In this document: positions 43,742 to 56,300 of the stretch, in pieces | Numbering within the stretch: position 1 is the stretch's first letter | How the letters are laid out: the number at the start of each line of letters is the position of its first letter | Position numbers and translations under genes: made by a program | From: Patiria pectinifera | Lineage: Eukaryota; Echinodermata; Asteroidea; Valvatida; Asterinidae | Length of the DNA stretch: 64,000 nucleotides | Assembly (NCBI GenBank): GCA_029964075.1 | Contig: CM057149.1 | Span: 32,570,900 to 32,634,899 of the forward strand | Direction: 5' to 3' | Notes under the pieces: model-generated | Seen by the model: the letters and a program-made list of their open reading frames with translations, nothing else | Database searches by the model: none | What the model was told of the DNA's origin: nothing

Positions 43742-45656
43742 AAATATACGTACGGACCCAAAATGGATAATCAAAAACCGATAGATTTTCAATATGGGAT
43801 CATTCTCGTGGACATGATTCATAATGCCGGGGATTGTCCTAGAAATAGCAACTTAATTAAAGCGGACATTAAAAAAACCCAATCCATCAAACCCAAAGCC
43901 ATCAATTAGCCCCAATGGCATGTTTTGTTGGAATTTGTCAGGATGGTATACACAGTACCCCTAAACTAACGGTCTTTTACATTAGGTGAGCGCACCTCCA
44001 AAAACAAAGTCAGAAATATATATTGTGTGTGTGCAGTTTCCCATACGGTGTTGGAATTTAACAGGATGGGTATGGCTCCGAAATCATGCTAGTCGAAGTT
44101 TAGGGTTCTGCTTTAATTGAATCTGTATGTGCATTGAATATCTGTTTTCATTTTGATTTAAGCGATGTATCGTTTAGTTTTTATCTTCATATTGTTGATT
44201 CAGCTCTGCAAACACTGATTGGATCAGGAGAAAATGAAATATAAATTTAGACAAAGTGAAGTTCTACATAATGGCGAGCACATGACATTGTATGTAACCT
44301 GAATACACGCATCACAAAATTGTGATTTTTTTGTATTAGTGAATAGTATAATAAAATCTTGCACGAGTTCAATTTTGCGAAGGACTTCAACCCGTTTAAC
44401 AGCTACAGAAATTGGACTTTGTACTAATCAGTGTCTTGTGTTAATGTGGCACCTAACATGTCAGTTGATAGATAGTATGAAAAAGTGATATCTATTGGTT
44501 AGGCAAAGAACGCATGGGGGTGGCCGTAGTGTCATCAGGTTTTTGAGTCTTAATCTGAAATGACGCGTTACGCGTACTTTCCGAGATTTCGTGTTGGCAT
44601 GAGATTTTTTTGGACTGAAAATTTCAGACAAGTCCTTGATTTTTTTTTATCAAATAACGATATAATGCCTTAAATGTAAGATGACAATTTTCAATGTGGC
44701 AAAATTTGCTGGAAAAGTACGGCAACTTGTTTGTAATGTAACTTCCTAGAATCGCGTTTCCGTTGAAAAAGATATCCAAATAAATATCCAAACAAACTTG
44801 AAGCAACGCAGATATCGTTGGATATTCCTATAACGATTTTTTTTACTGATCTAGTTCACAAAATGGCGGCATTTGCTTATAAGCTACTGAGATGGTGATA
44901 TTTCTGAGAAATTTAGTGGCCCAATTTAATTTTGTCTCGGGGATTATTACCGGTTGAGAGGTGTAGTTCATTTCTTTTCACATAGCTAGCTACGTAACTC
45001 ATGGGTGAAGTTTCCCTCTATACTCAACGGTGGATCAAGTGGGCCAACGGGGGCCATGCCCCCCCCCCCCCCAAAAAAAATTCCGAAAATATGGTTGGTT
45101 TTTTTTTCTAAGTGACGTCGCAAAAAAAGGCAGCCACTGCGTACACCACCATCTTTTCCTCAAAACATTTTGGATAAAGTGGACAGAAATTGCCTGAGAT
45201 CGCTACACCGAGCATCTAGAATGCAACCCGCACGCCGTCAATTTTTTGACCCACTTTTGGGGTGACCAACATTTTTGCCCCCCCCCCAAAAATTTTTTTT
45301 GGATCCGCCCCTGCTCAGGACCCACCCCTATGCCAAGCTGTAAACAATAGTAGTAATGTATGCTTTTGTGGGTTTTTTTTTAATGTATGCTTTTGTGTGT
45401 TTTTTTTCGTTTGACAACATTGATCAAAAGCTCAAGAAGGGTGTATTTGTTGAGGTTTCAGCCTCAGTTGAGGTTGATTCTACATTAAAAAATAAAATAG
45501 ACAAAACGAGCCTTTGCAAATTTTATGAGAAAACTGAGAAAACGTGTATCTATATTTCCTGCCGTTCGTGACGTCAAAGTCACGTGTCGTCGTCAGCCCC
45601 CCCCCCCCGCCCTCACGGAAAAAAACCGAGTATTTATTCTCTCCAGCTTGGAACCT

Positions 45657-45848
45657 TTATGCACCAACTAAATCACAACGAATTATCACTTGTACCGTGT
45701 GATTTCGAATATTTTGTTCATGCACTACAGTCGTATAAACTCTTCCATCGAATGCTTGTTGAATCAAAATAAGTTGTAAAGTCTCTAATTTTTGAAAATT
45801 CGCCAACGACTGACCGTAGTTCCGGATGGCGCGTGCACTTACGACCAA
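45657..45848 (-). pseudogene. Coding-like fragment of unknown family (right copy)
   Basis: Open frame of about 60 codons ending in a stop, with protein-like composition: R-N-Y-G-Q-S-L-A-N-F-Q-K-L-E-T-L-Q, then A-F-D-G-R-V-Y-T-T and an end C-D-L-V-G-A. No good start or upstream exon is visible. The left copy carries an in-frame TAG next to a 12-bp indel. It may be a terminal exon or a decayed fragment; I do not recognise the family. Confidence 0.3.
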
Positions 45849-46029
45849 TCGATTTTGTGTGACGTATTCTGTGCTGGGTCAAAGATTTTTGGTCCGTGCG
45901 TGAGTTCGAGCCGTTGCGCTGCAGATAGTCCAGCGGATATGTGACAAAATATCGATGAATTGTGCACTTTTGCATGAAAGCGTGAAACTTGGCACTGATG
46001 TTCATATTCATGCCAGAAAATGTTTGAGA

Positions 46030-46870
46030 TGTAGAGCCATCGCAAATTTACCTTTTTAGGGGCGTGGCATCCATTTAAAAAAAGGGGGCGGGACGTGTCG
46101 TGCCTGCAGTGAAAACGGTTGTTCCCACTTGTCACAAAAGCAGGAAACTTCACAAAGACATAATTATATAGATTATAAGTGTTTTCCAGATTTGGAGCCA
46201 CCACAAAAGTACCTTTTTGGGGGCGTGGCAGCCATTTTAAAATAAGGGGGTATATAATTATGATGTCCACCTTGGGAAAAATTGTGCCCATATTTCATGA
46301 ACGAATAAAACGTCCAACAGACGTTTATGTTCATGAGAAACAAAAATCCAGATGTGGAGCCATCTCGAACACACCCTTTTAGGGGCGTGGCAACCATATT
46401 AGGAAAAAAGGGGCGGGGTTTTCATTATGCCCACCATGGAAATATTGTTCCCACATTCACAGAGAAATGAAACTTTCCACAGACACTGACATTCATGAGA
46501 AAACAAATTCACTTGAAGATGTGGAGCCATCGCAAACACACCCTTTTAGGGGCGTGGCAGCCATATTGAAAAAGGGGGCGGGGTTCTCATTATGCCCACC
46601 ACGGCCAAATATGTGCCCACATCTCATAAACGAGTGAAGCTTATTCCCACTGACATTAATATTCACGAAAAAAAAAAAATCAGACGTGGAGCCATTGCAA
46701 ACACACCCTTTTAGGGGCGTGGCAGCCATAGTAAAATGGGGGGGGGGGTAGTCATGATGCCCCTATAAAAAAAGTTGTGCCTACCTTTCATAAACAGATT
46801 AAACTCCACACAGACAATACATTTATGAGAATCTTTCTTTTTTCGAAAGTGAAGCCAACACAAACTTACG
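46030..46870. repeat. Tandem array, ~160-bp unit, right arm only
   Basis: About five units share GGAGCCATCGCAAACACACC, CTTTTAGGGGCGTGGCAGCC and 'attatgcccacca'. The left arm has different DNA (about 22130-23150) between the same flanks, so the two alleles carry unrelated inserts of similar size. Confidence 0.8.
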
Positions 46871-47259
46871 TGAAATTAATTGGCCTGTGCACTGCAGCGA
46901 ATCTAGTTAAATATTGCCACTCCAGCTCTTTTAGCAAATCTTTTAAAGAAACATTTTAAAATTATTCTAAAAGTGATATCATTAGTTTGACTTGCGGCAG
47001 TCATTACAAAAACAAAAAAACCCGATGTAGTTAAATCCTCATGATAGATGTACTTGAATAACACATTTTGCAGGCATGGTGGAATGGCCTTTAGAGGCCA
47101 CCACATCAAGAAATTTAGGCACGTTTTATTAGAAGCTTAGAGGGTTATCACTGGTACTTCTTACGATGACTGTGGCTTTTAGTATGCGTCTTTTCGTAAG
47201 GGACCATTGCTTGAGATCTTCCATTCGTAAAAAGGGAGGCAAATGTTTCATTGAAATGT

Positions 47260-47267
47260 TGACGTCA
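47260..47267. promoter_or_regulatory. CRE-type palindrome upstream of TBC1D22 (right copy)
   Basis: TGACGTCA inside the longer palindrome GTTGACGTCAAC, about 130 bp before the TBC1D22 ATG, followed by CCAATATGGCAGCC, which resembles a CCAAT or YY1 site. The core is unchanged in the left copy (21749-21756), while other bases nearby differ. Confidence 0.5.
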
Positions 47268-47397
47268 ACACTTCCAATATGGCAGCCGTGTAGTGTGTGT
47301 ACATTTCCGTGTTTCACTTGATTGCTGAACAATTTCCGACGCGTTCCTTCCTCCTCCGTGCCCCATTCTTGCCGTATAAATTGGCCAATTTGACGCA

Positions 47398-50300
47398 ATG
47401 GCATCTGCCAATGAAAACGTGCGAGTTCCAACGGGTGTAAGCTCAGGATTTGGCAGTAAAGGGACAGGGAAAAAAGCCACGCACTGGAAGAAAAACTCAG
47501 AGCGCCTGCCCGGAAGGTAAACATGTATTTAAACAGTGCGTGCGGGCGTAAACCTGAGTACAAGGCAGAGGGGGATTGATACAATGATACTTGATACTGA
47601 TAGGCACATTATGTGCTCACTTTTTTTATGGTAATCCTTACTTTTAGGACCCCGAAGGGAAAGACTCACCAAAAGCGGTTGACTAAATGACACTCAAAAT
47701 TGACACATCTGAACAATTGAATTGGCAATGACACCTTCTTGAATATCAGCAGGTTTAATTTTGTGGAAAGAGGGCAGGGCTTTGATTTATGAGGGAAATT
47801 CAGGGGTAAAAGACGACGATGACAACCAGAAAACAGACTCAAAAACCAAGATGGCAAATGTGAAAAGCTCGATGCGATGAAAGCTCGATACTGATTGGCT
47901 GATAAAAAATAAACATCTTATTTCTTTTTAGTCTGGTTCCCAGACCAAAAGATTCAGGAATAGTCAGAATCTTTTGGTCTGAGAACCAGACTAACTTATT
48001 TATTTTTAGTCTGGTTCCCAGACCAAAAGATTCAGGAGTAATCAGAATCTTTTGGTCTGGGAACCAGACTAATTAATTCCACAATGTTTACAAATGAAAT
48101 AGGCGATCGTGTAGTGTAGGGCCCCTGTTTTGTTTTGATCAAATTAGAGTCAAAAAATGTTTTTTATTGCTCAAAAATCACCTTTCCAATCAAAAGCAAA
48201 CTTTTCTCAATTCTAACTCACCCGTTCTGCAATTTTGAACAGTTTCTTGGGGTAGAAATCGCGATTTTCCCGCGCCGTTTGTGCCTTGCGATTAATTCTG
48301 CGCGCCGTGCATGCTTACGGTGCATCGTGCGGTGTTTCGCCATCTTTATTTTTGGGTCGCGTGTTGTCGCCGTGCTGTCATCGTCATTTTACCCCCACAT
48401 TTCCCTCCAAAAATAAAAACCCTGCCCTCTATCTATGACATACCTGTTTATTGAGAATGTCACCAACTAGTTTGCAGGGGTGTGAAATTTCAGCTTTAAA
48501 GCTGATTTGAGCTTCTCTTTTTTTGGATTTCAGCTTTTTTTTCAGCTTTTTTCCTCACTTGCTGTGTACATAAGTATAGGAGATTTCCAAAGTTCAGCTT
48601 TTTTACACCTTTTTTCAGCTGTTTTCAGCTGTTTTCAGCTGTTTTTAACGGTGGTCACTCACACCCCTGAGTTTGGTCGGTCTAATAATTTTACAGTGGA
48701 TTTTGTTCCCTTAAACCGGGCCCTACATTGTACACTACACAATCGCCACAAAAATGGTTTAGGGAATCCAATGGTTTTGAGCCGTGTATCTCACTCAGTC
48801 AGCAACCCATGCAAAATAAGTCATTTTCAAACAGTGCTAATACTTATAATATTAACAAGTATTAGCATGGCTCTAAAAATAAAACAAGTGTCCTGACATA
48901 AAGAGGAATACTGACTCCTAGTTGAACATGTATTATCCAAAGAATTAATTCAGAACTTTGCATTCATTTGGATTTCTCGAAGAATTGGAGGTAAGATTAC
49001 ATAATCAGCCCGGAGCAGCAAAGGCTGGGAGGTCATTCATAGAATACATCCAATACTTTCAAAAGGCGGTAGGCCCCCTACAATTTTGACCGTCTGTTAT
49101 CTTGAAACCGTCTCTCAGTGTGTATACGGAAGGATACAGCGCAGCAACATTCGGGCCACACTAGTGGGCCTAGGCCTACATGTACATGTAGTTGTGATCA
49201 TAATCAAAACCTCTGTTTTGTTCTGTCAACTGCAGCATTAAACCTGTGTACAGTGCCAAGTATCCACCCAGTGAAATTCTGAACCAGACACAAATGAGGG
49301 ACCAGACTGGGGTCAAACCCCGCCCCAAACAAAAGGATGCTTTCGCCGCCTTTGACAGCAAGACCAGTGACGCCTGGGAAGTAAATGACGAGGAACTGTT
49401 AATGCTGAAAGCCAGACAGCTGTCCCTGGAGAAGCAGAGGAGTGAGCAGGCCGAGAGGGCCGCTCAGCAGGCGCAGATGCTGGAGGCAAGAATCAGGTCC
49501 GAAGACACTGAGTTGGGGTCGCCCAGCAGAGATGTGTCAGAACGGAGGGAAGGTAAAACAGATTTCTCCTCGGTCAGCCTAAGGGCCAAATTTTTGTGTG
49601 TGTAAACCTTCCTGCCAGTATCCGGTTCGTTAGTAAAAACGTCATACAAGCGCGCGCACCACTGGTAACTAGCACCCATTGGATAAACCCTCGAGTTCTG
49701 TTAACTTCCGGTTCCATTTGTGCTATGCTACACCGTGTGAAGAACTCATTGTTAAGTTGAGATGACGTCACACTAACGAACCGGTTAACGACCACAATGG
49801 GGTTGTTATCATAAGTCTACGAATGCCCCATTGGGGGAGGGGGGGGGGTTGGGCGGGGGTGAGACACACTTTCATTGGGCAAAGAAGAGGTCCTCTGTAT
49901 TTCACCAGCCAAGTTTGAAAACTCAACTCATTTTTTTTTAAATGAGGCTAAAGACTAGACTGGTACATGTCCAACCATGGTCCAACTGTTTGAAAAGACT
50001 GACCCACTCATTCATTGCTATTAGTCTGGTGGCTGACATTGGAGAAAAGTGTAGAAATGGAGACTAGTACCAGACATGCCAGATGTTACTTTTGGCACAG
50101 TTGAATGACGCAGTACTGAAGGTTTGTTGGACTGGTTATTTCAGGTGCCAGTCTATTTTCTTGTATTGCATTTTTTCAATACCTTAAGTTTTGGGACTTT
50201 CAATACTGGAAGCAGTATGATTGATGGATTTGGTGGACTTGGTCCTGTACTTAGTAAAAGACAGTAGGGAGTTAGGGATAATCTAGTTCATAATGACGAA

Positions 50301-53300
50301 AATCAAGAATGTTGTTCATTTTTTTGTTTGTCAGGAAGCAAGGAGCTAATTCTCTGCCTTTATTTTGAGCTGCATCTTCTCCATGTTCTCTCTTTCAGAT
50401 CCTCAGGAAACCCCTCCACCCTCCCCCTCATTGCGGTCCGGCGTTCCAGGCCTCGCAGTTAGGCAGAACTCGGACCTGGAGCCTCCTGTTCCTTCCTCCC
50501 CCATCCGAACCAGCCCCATGCCCATGCCCGACAGGGAAGTCGGCAAACTGGCCAAGTTTAAGCAGCTACTGAGTGGCCTTAATACAGAACTAGGTAAGTG
50601 TGGCATTTGTAAAGATATTGATATTTATAGAGTGCAGAGCAGCTCTATAAATTCTACCCAACTTTTTTTTTTAACCCTATTAACCCTAACAGCCCTGAAT
50701 CCTTCAAAATCCTCTTTGCTAAAGTGGAGGACTTTGGAGGTTTGAGGTTACATGTCAAAAGTGCATTACTGATTTCATAGGATGCACTTTTCCAAGGTCT
50801 TGGGCCGGACCTTGTGTTGTTTTTGCTCAGCCATGCATAAGTACAGGGGTGTGAAATCCCAGCTTTAACCCTAACCGCCCTGAATCCTCCAAAATCCTTT
50901 TTGCAAATTGGAGGAATTTGCAGGATTGAGGTTACATGGCAAAAGTGAGTTGCTGATTTCGGAGTACGCACTGTGTCAAGGTCTTGGGCCGAACCTTGTG
51001 TTGTTTATGCTCAGCCGTGCATAAATTTAGTCCTTGATTATACTTGACATCCTCCGCACTGCTCCAGGATGTCACTGCCTCTGCCTCAGCCTATTGACAG
51101 ACATAGCCGCAGGATTTTGCAGGATTCAGGCAGTGGTCATCCCTCCATGAACCATATTCAAGAAAAAGCGGAGCAATTTGCAGGATTGAGGCTATATGCT
51201 ATTTTTCCATGAGGCCAATTGGAGGATTTTGCAGGATTGAGGCTACATCCTAGCAAAAAGGCCTAGGGAGTTAGGGTTAAAGCTGATTTCAGCTCTTTTT
51301 TTTTCAAAGACTAAACACCTGATATTAGGCATTGGAAAATGTATTAGATTTGATTACATAATGTTATCTACCCAAAATGTTATCTGTGAACACCCTTATC
51401 CAAATGCAACATGAAGGCCATGCAATATTTCAAGCACTGCGTAACACATACCAATAACCCAATAATTGTTATATAAAAGCAAATATTAAGTGTGGAAATT
51501 ACATTGTGCAGGTCGAAAAATACATAGCCTTATCAAATCAAAGATATATCTCTGGTTTGCATCGTTGGATTTTTTTGATTTTTTTCACCAATTGTAAACA
51601 AGACCATAGGTTTGAAAATGCTATAAAATTTGATTAGCTAGTTTGACCAACTTGTGAGAAAAAGTCATTTCATCATGCACAATGTTTATTGGGACACAAT
51701 GTAGTAAGGTCAGTTACTGTAAAAATTGAAAGTTCCAGCAAAACGTTTTTTGACTGTTTATCCATAAAAGCTTTTTCCCAACTTTGTTTTTTTTATTGAT
51801 TGATTTCCAGATGACCTTAGAAAGCTTAGCTGGTCAGGAATTTCAGGGGCGGTCCGTCCAACAGCCTGGAAACTTCTATTGGTAAACTCTTACTTTTGTT
51901 GTTTTTTAATTACGAATCTTTTTTTTATGAAGTGGTCACAAAACAAAATCTAACATTCCAGCAATTCCATTAAACCTCATCCTAGGTCCGGGTACAAATG
52001 GAAACATTAGGCCCTACTTGCTTTTTTTGTACGTCGAATTGATAACTGTGAAATTGGTGTGGACTGACTCAGCTAGTGCTGCAGATGAGGAGTCAGGTTG
52101 GCGTAGCGGTACTTTCCTCGCCTTCCACCGCCGTGATCCGGGTTCGAATCCCGCCTGGGCCAATATGTGGATTGATTCCGTGGGTTTTCCCCAGAATATT
52201 CTTCTGGGCTTTTCCTCCCTCCTCTAAAACTGTAACTTCTTCTCGTTGTCTTCTCTCCACAGGTTTCTTCAGGCTTGCGAGCCACAGTGACTAGGGCACT
52301 TTCGAGGAATCCTTGGTTTCATTACCAGAAATTATTAATACTCGTAGTTGTCCATCAAATGATTCCTTACTTTCATTGTTCCCACCAGGGTTATTTACCG
52401 GCCAACACGGACCGACGGGAACTGACGTTAGAGCGGAAACAAGAGGAATATTTTGGTTTTGTTGATCAGTACTACGGCACGAGGACTGATTCATTACACA
52501 AAGATATGTTTAGACAGGTCAGTTCTATTTTCATTTTCTATGCTAGCTTCATTTTTTAGCTTCACCTGTTTACTTTCGGGCAATTCCACGGTAACTTTCA
52601 TTACAGTTTTAGGCACTTTGACATGCACAAAAGAGTCTCACAACTTAATGCATTGGTTTCAAATGTCAGAAGTTTGTTTATTTGAACACTTTACTGTTTG
52701 AACATATTTATGAATACAAAGTGGACAACTTATTATTTTTGTTGGGAGGGGGTGGCAACAGTTTATCCTTTGGTAACTTTCGTTACATGAAAAGGACATG
52801 CATTTATCTCTTGGAGGTCTTTATTCAAAAGTCTCCTTATACTGGACAATGCATTGATAAAAGAAATATATACCATATATTTGTTGGTACAATGTAACTA
52901 GGGTAATACAGGAAATCTCATTGCCGATTTTAGTCACATGCCGTAAAGTGGTGGTAACTTTCACTACAGTAACTTATGTTACAGTTTGTCCGCCGATCTT
53001 TAGTACACGTTTAAACATTTAAGAAGGTAATAATCAATTTTAAAAAAGTCTTTTGGCATAGAATTTGAACCCTTCTCTCTGACTTGAAAACAGAAACCCA
53101 TAGTTACACTCGTATTTTGCATGTTAAAACAAGGTGCCAAAATGACTACTCAAAATCCGTGATTTTACCCAATTTTTTTCCCCGACCCCAAAACATACTT
53201 AACTACATTTCATTCCACTGGCACACCACTCAAATGAAAGGTCTTATTGTCCCCTTTAATTTGATACCACATTAGTAGTTGTGATGCTTGTAGTTCTGAA

Positions 53301-56300
53301 GATATAGTACATTTCCATTTTTCAGCCTTGTCCACATCTCTGTGGAATTGCTTTTTTGTATGCTTCCATTTGCTACCATTAGCTTGTATACAATCTTAGA
53401 TTGAAATCTTTAAAAATGCGTCCTCGGTGCTTGTTTCATCATTTTTCCTCATAATTCAAATCACATATTGTGTCAAAATCACTTAACCAAGTCCATATAT
53501 TTTCCGGATGTACATGTACTTTAGGACTGTCTCCCGTATGCATGTACAAATGTACATGTACTGTTCTTATTTTTTCTTTTGTGTAGTTACGTGCAAGAAT
53601 TCTACAACATTTTTACGTCCAGGTTTCTGTAAATAGAAAATGATGTCATTTGTTTATTCCTGTTTACAGATTCACATAGACATCCCTAGAACCAACCCCC
53701 TAGTACCACTGTTTCAGCAACCAAAAGTTCAAGAGGTGAGCTGTTGTGATTTTATTACAACTCTGGGCCATTCCTGTCAATTCAACATGATTTGTCACCC
53801 GACCCTCACAGATTGAAACGATGTTTGGTGTGATGATTGGCCTTCAAACCTAACCCCTTCGGGTATTCTTGAACTCAACTCAAATGAGTGCCCTGCTAAA
53901 TTGCAACAAATTGCAACAGTTGATTCTGTTGCATTGTGCAGTGAACCCATTGCATACCAGCCTTGGCACCAAGCAGTTACCCTGCTAATGCAACCAAAAT
54001 GCAACAGCCTGGATTCTGTTGCATTGTGCAGTGAACCCAGTGCATACCAGCCTTGGCACCAAACAGTTACCCTGCTAAATGCAACAAACTGCAACAGTGG
54101 ATTCTGTTGCATTGTGCAGTGAACCCAGTGCATACCAGCCTTGGCACCAAACAGTTACCCTGCTAAATGCAACAAACTGCAACAGTGGATTCTGTTGCAT
54201 TGTGCAGTGAACCCAGTGCATACCAGCCTTGGCACTATGAGCATTTACCCTGCTAAATGTAACAAACTGCAACAGTGGATACTCTTGTACCGCCTTGACA
54301 CTATGAGCAGTTACCCTGCTAAATGCAACAAACTGCAACAAAGCATGGGGACTGGAGCTGGCTGCTAAATGCAACAACTTGCAACAACTTTTTACCGCTG
54401 TTGCATTCTGTTGCGTTAGCAGGGTTAGGGATAGTCTAGAGGCTAGACGTTGTTATTGTTTGTACGCGATAGCCCGCCGCACCGCCGCGATTACCGGCCA
54501 ATATCGATAACCAATATCGCCCACGAACCCATCAGAACAACGTCTAGATCGCTTGCTAAAATCTCCCTCTGAAAAATGGGGGAAATTATTGCGCATGCGG
54601 GACTTCTGCAGGCAATTACGGTGCATTTTCAATCCCAAACATACTCTACACAACAAAAGAGCTGACAAGTGAAATTGCACAAAAGTCTTGCTGCAGCTTT
54701 TAACCTACTGAAAGAAATTTGAGATTATGCTTCGGAACTACTATGAATTTTTTTAAATTGCGCGCTGCATATATTAGGCCAAACAGGTGCGCGCATTACA
54801 CAACCAATAGTGATCCAAAGTGATCTAGACGTTGTTCTGACGGGTTTGCAGGCTATATTGGTTGGTCGTGATAGCGCCCTCGTGCGGCGGCCAGTTATCG
54901 CGGCGGCGCAGCGGGTTATCGCGTACAAACAATAACAACGTCTAGCCTCTAGACTAGGTTAGGGATGTGAGAAACCCCCAGAACCGATTTTTTTTTTGGG
55001 TACTGTGGCTCAGTAGTATTTGAGATACGGGTCAACAAATTTTGACTAATTAGCATGACCTCCGAACTTTAAATACTTCTATCTCCAAAAGTAAAGCCCC
55101 TACAAAGCCAACTTTTATGTCATTTTAAAAGGTCTCGAATGGCCTCCAATGCATAAAATAAAACCAAAAATTGCAGCATGAAGTACAGCGAAAGTGCATT
55201 ACAAAATGCCTTTTGACAGTGAATTACAAAAATAAGTAATCAAATGTTGTAATTTTTTGTTCACTTGTTAGTTTATGATGTAAGCATCAATCTTTGAAAA
55301 TTTTGTGATAGGCGCTCTAACAGTTTGTTAGTAATGAATTTTTACACCAAAAAAAATTAGTTGTGGGAGATTCTCATATAGGCCAATCATCACACCAAAT
55401 ATCTTTTAAATATGTGAGGGTTTGGTCAAAATTGTAATGAATCGACACGGAATGACCCTTCTTACCCTCAAAACATCCCTTTAAAATCTAACAGAATCCG
55501 TTCAGGAATTTTTGCAGGACAGAGGAAGATAGCGCTACTATGACTTTGCCATTTTGGAGGATTCAAACTTGCTTGAGTTTTGCTGAAAACCCTAAACTCT
55601 AGAGTTTGTTGTTTATATCCCGGAAATAATTTTTGATAGTTAATTTATAAAGAGGTGTTGCCTTTAACTGAGTTTCACCTCATTTAAATTTGTTATCCAC
55701 AATTTATTATTTAATTCCTGCATTTAATTTTTGTAATCCAGATATATAATAGTTAAAGTCCCCGTTGACATTTCCAATTGAAATGTGCTTTGCCCAACTG
55801 AAATTGAATTCTGTTTTACAGATTTTTGAACGAATTTTGTACATCTGGGCCATCCGGCATCCAGCCAGTGGTTATGTCCAAGGCATCAACGATCTAGTTA
55901 CTCCCTTCTTTGTAGTATTCCTTACCGAACATACAGGTAATTTCTTAAATGCACATTTCGTTGTTTTTAATCAGTGTCACAGTGCCCTGACAGGCTGTTG
56001 TCAGAGCCGGATGTTAATATGTAATTTCTTGATTGATTAATTGATCATTTTGTAGTTACAGTGTTGATTAACTCTAACCTGGCCAGACGCAGCACAGTGC
56101 ATCATGTGTAAAAAGTCTGTGGGACCTTGCTGCATTGAGCCATCAACACCAGTGTATAAATTTGCCAGTGTTGAGACAATGAGAGCTAGTCCCATTGAAC
56201 AATACCACAGTTGTATCCTGCTGCGTTGGGGGACCACAGACTCTGAGGCAGTTTGGCCTCGAGACTTTTGGCCTGATGGATCTTGCTACACTGGGCAGGC

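Larger units (their letters stand above)
53764..55459. mobile_element. Composite DNA element with ~80-bp imperfect inverted ends (right copy)
   Basis: Mirror of 12579-14003, longer because the internal minisatellite has more units here. Confidence 0.7.

Noticed and set aside
47375-47380. TATAAA as the TBC1D22 TATA box
   Set aside because: It lies only 18 bp before the ATG, so a normal start site would fall inside the coding exon.
47129-47584. 151-codon minus-strand gene
   Set aside because: Antisense of TBC1D22 exon 1 and its promoter; its frame differs in the left copy.
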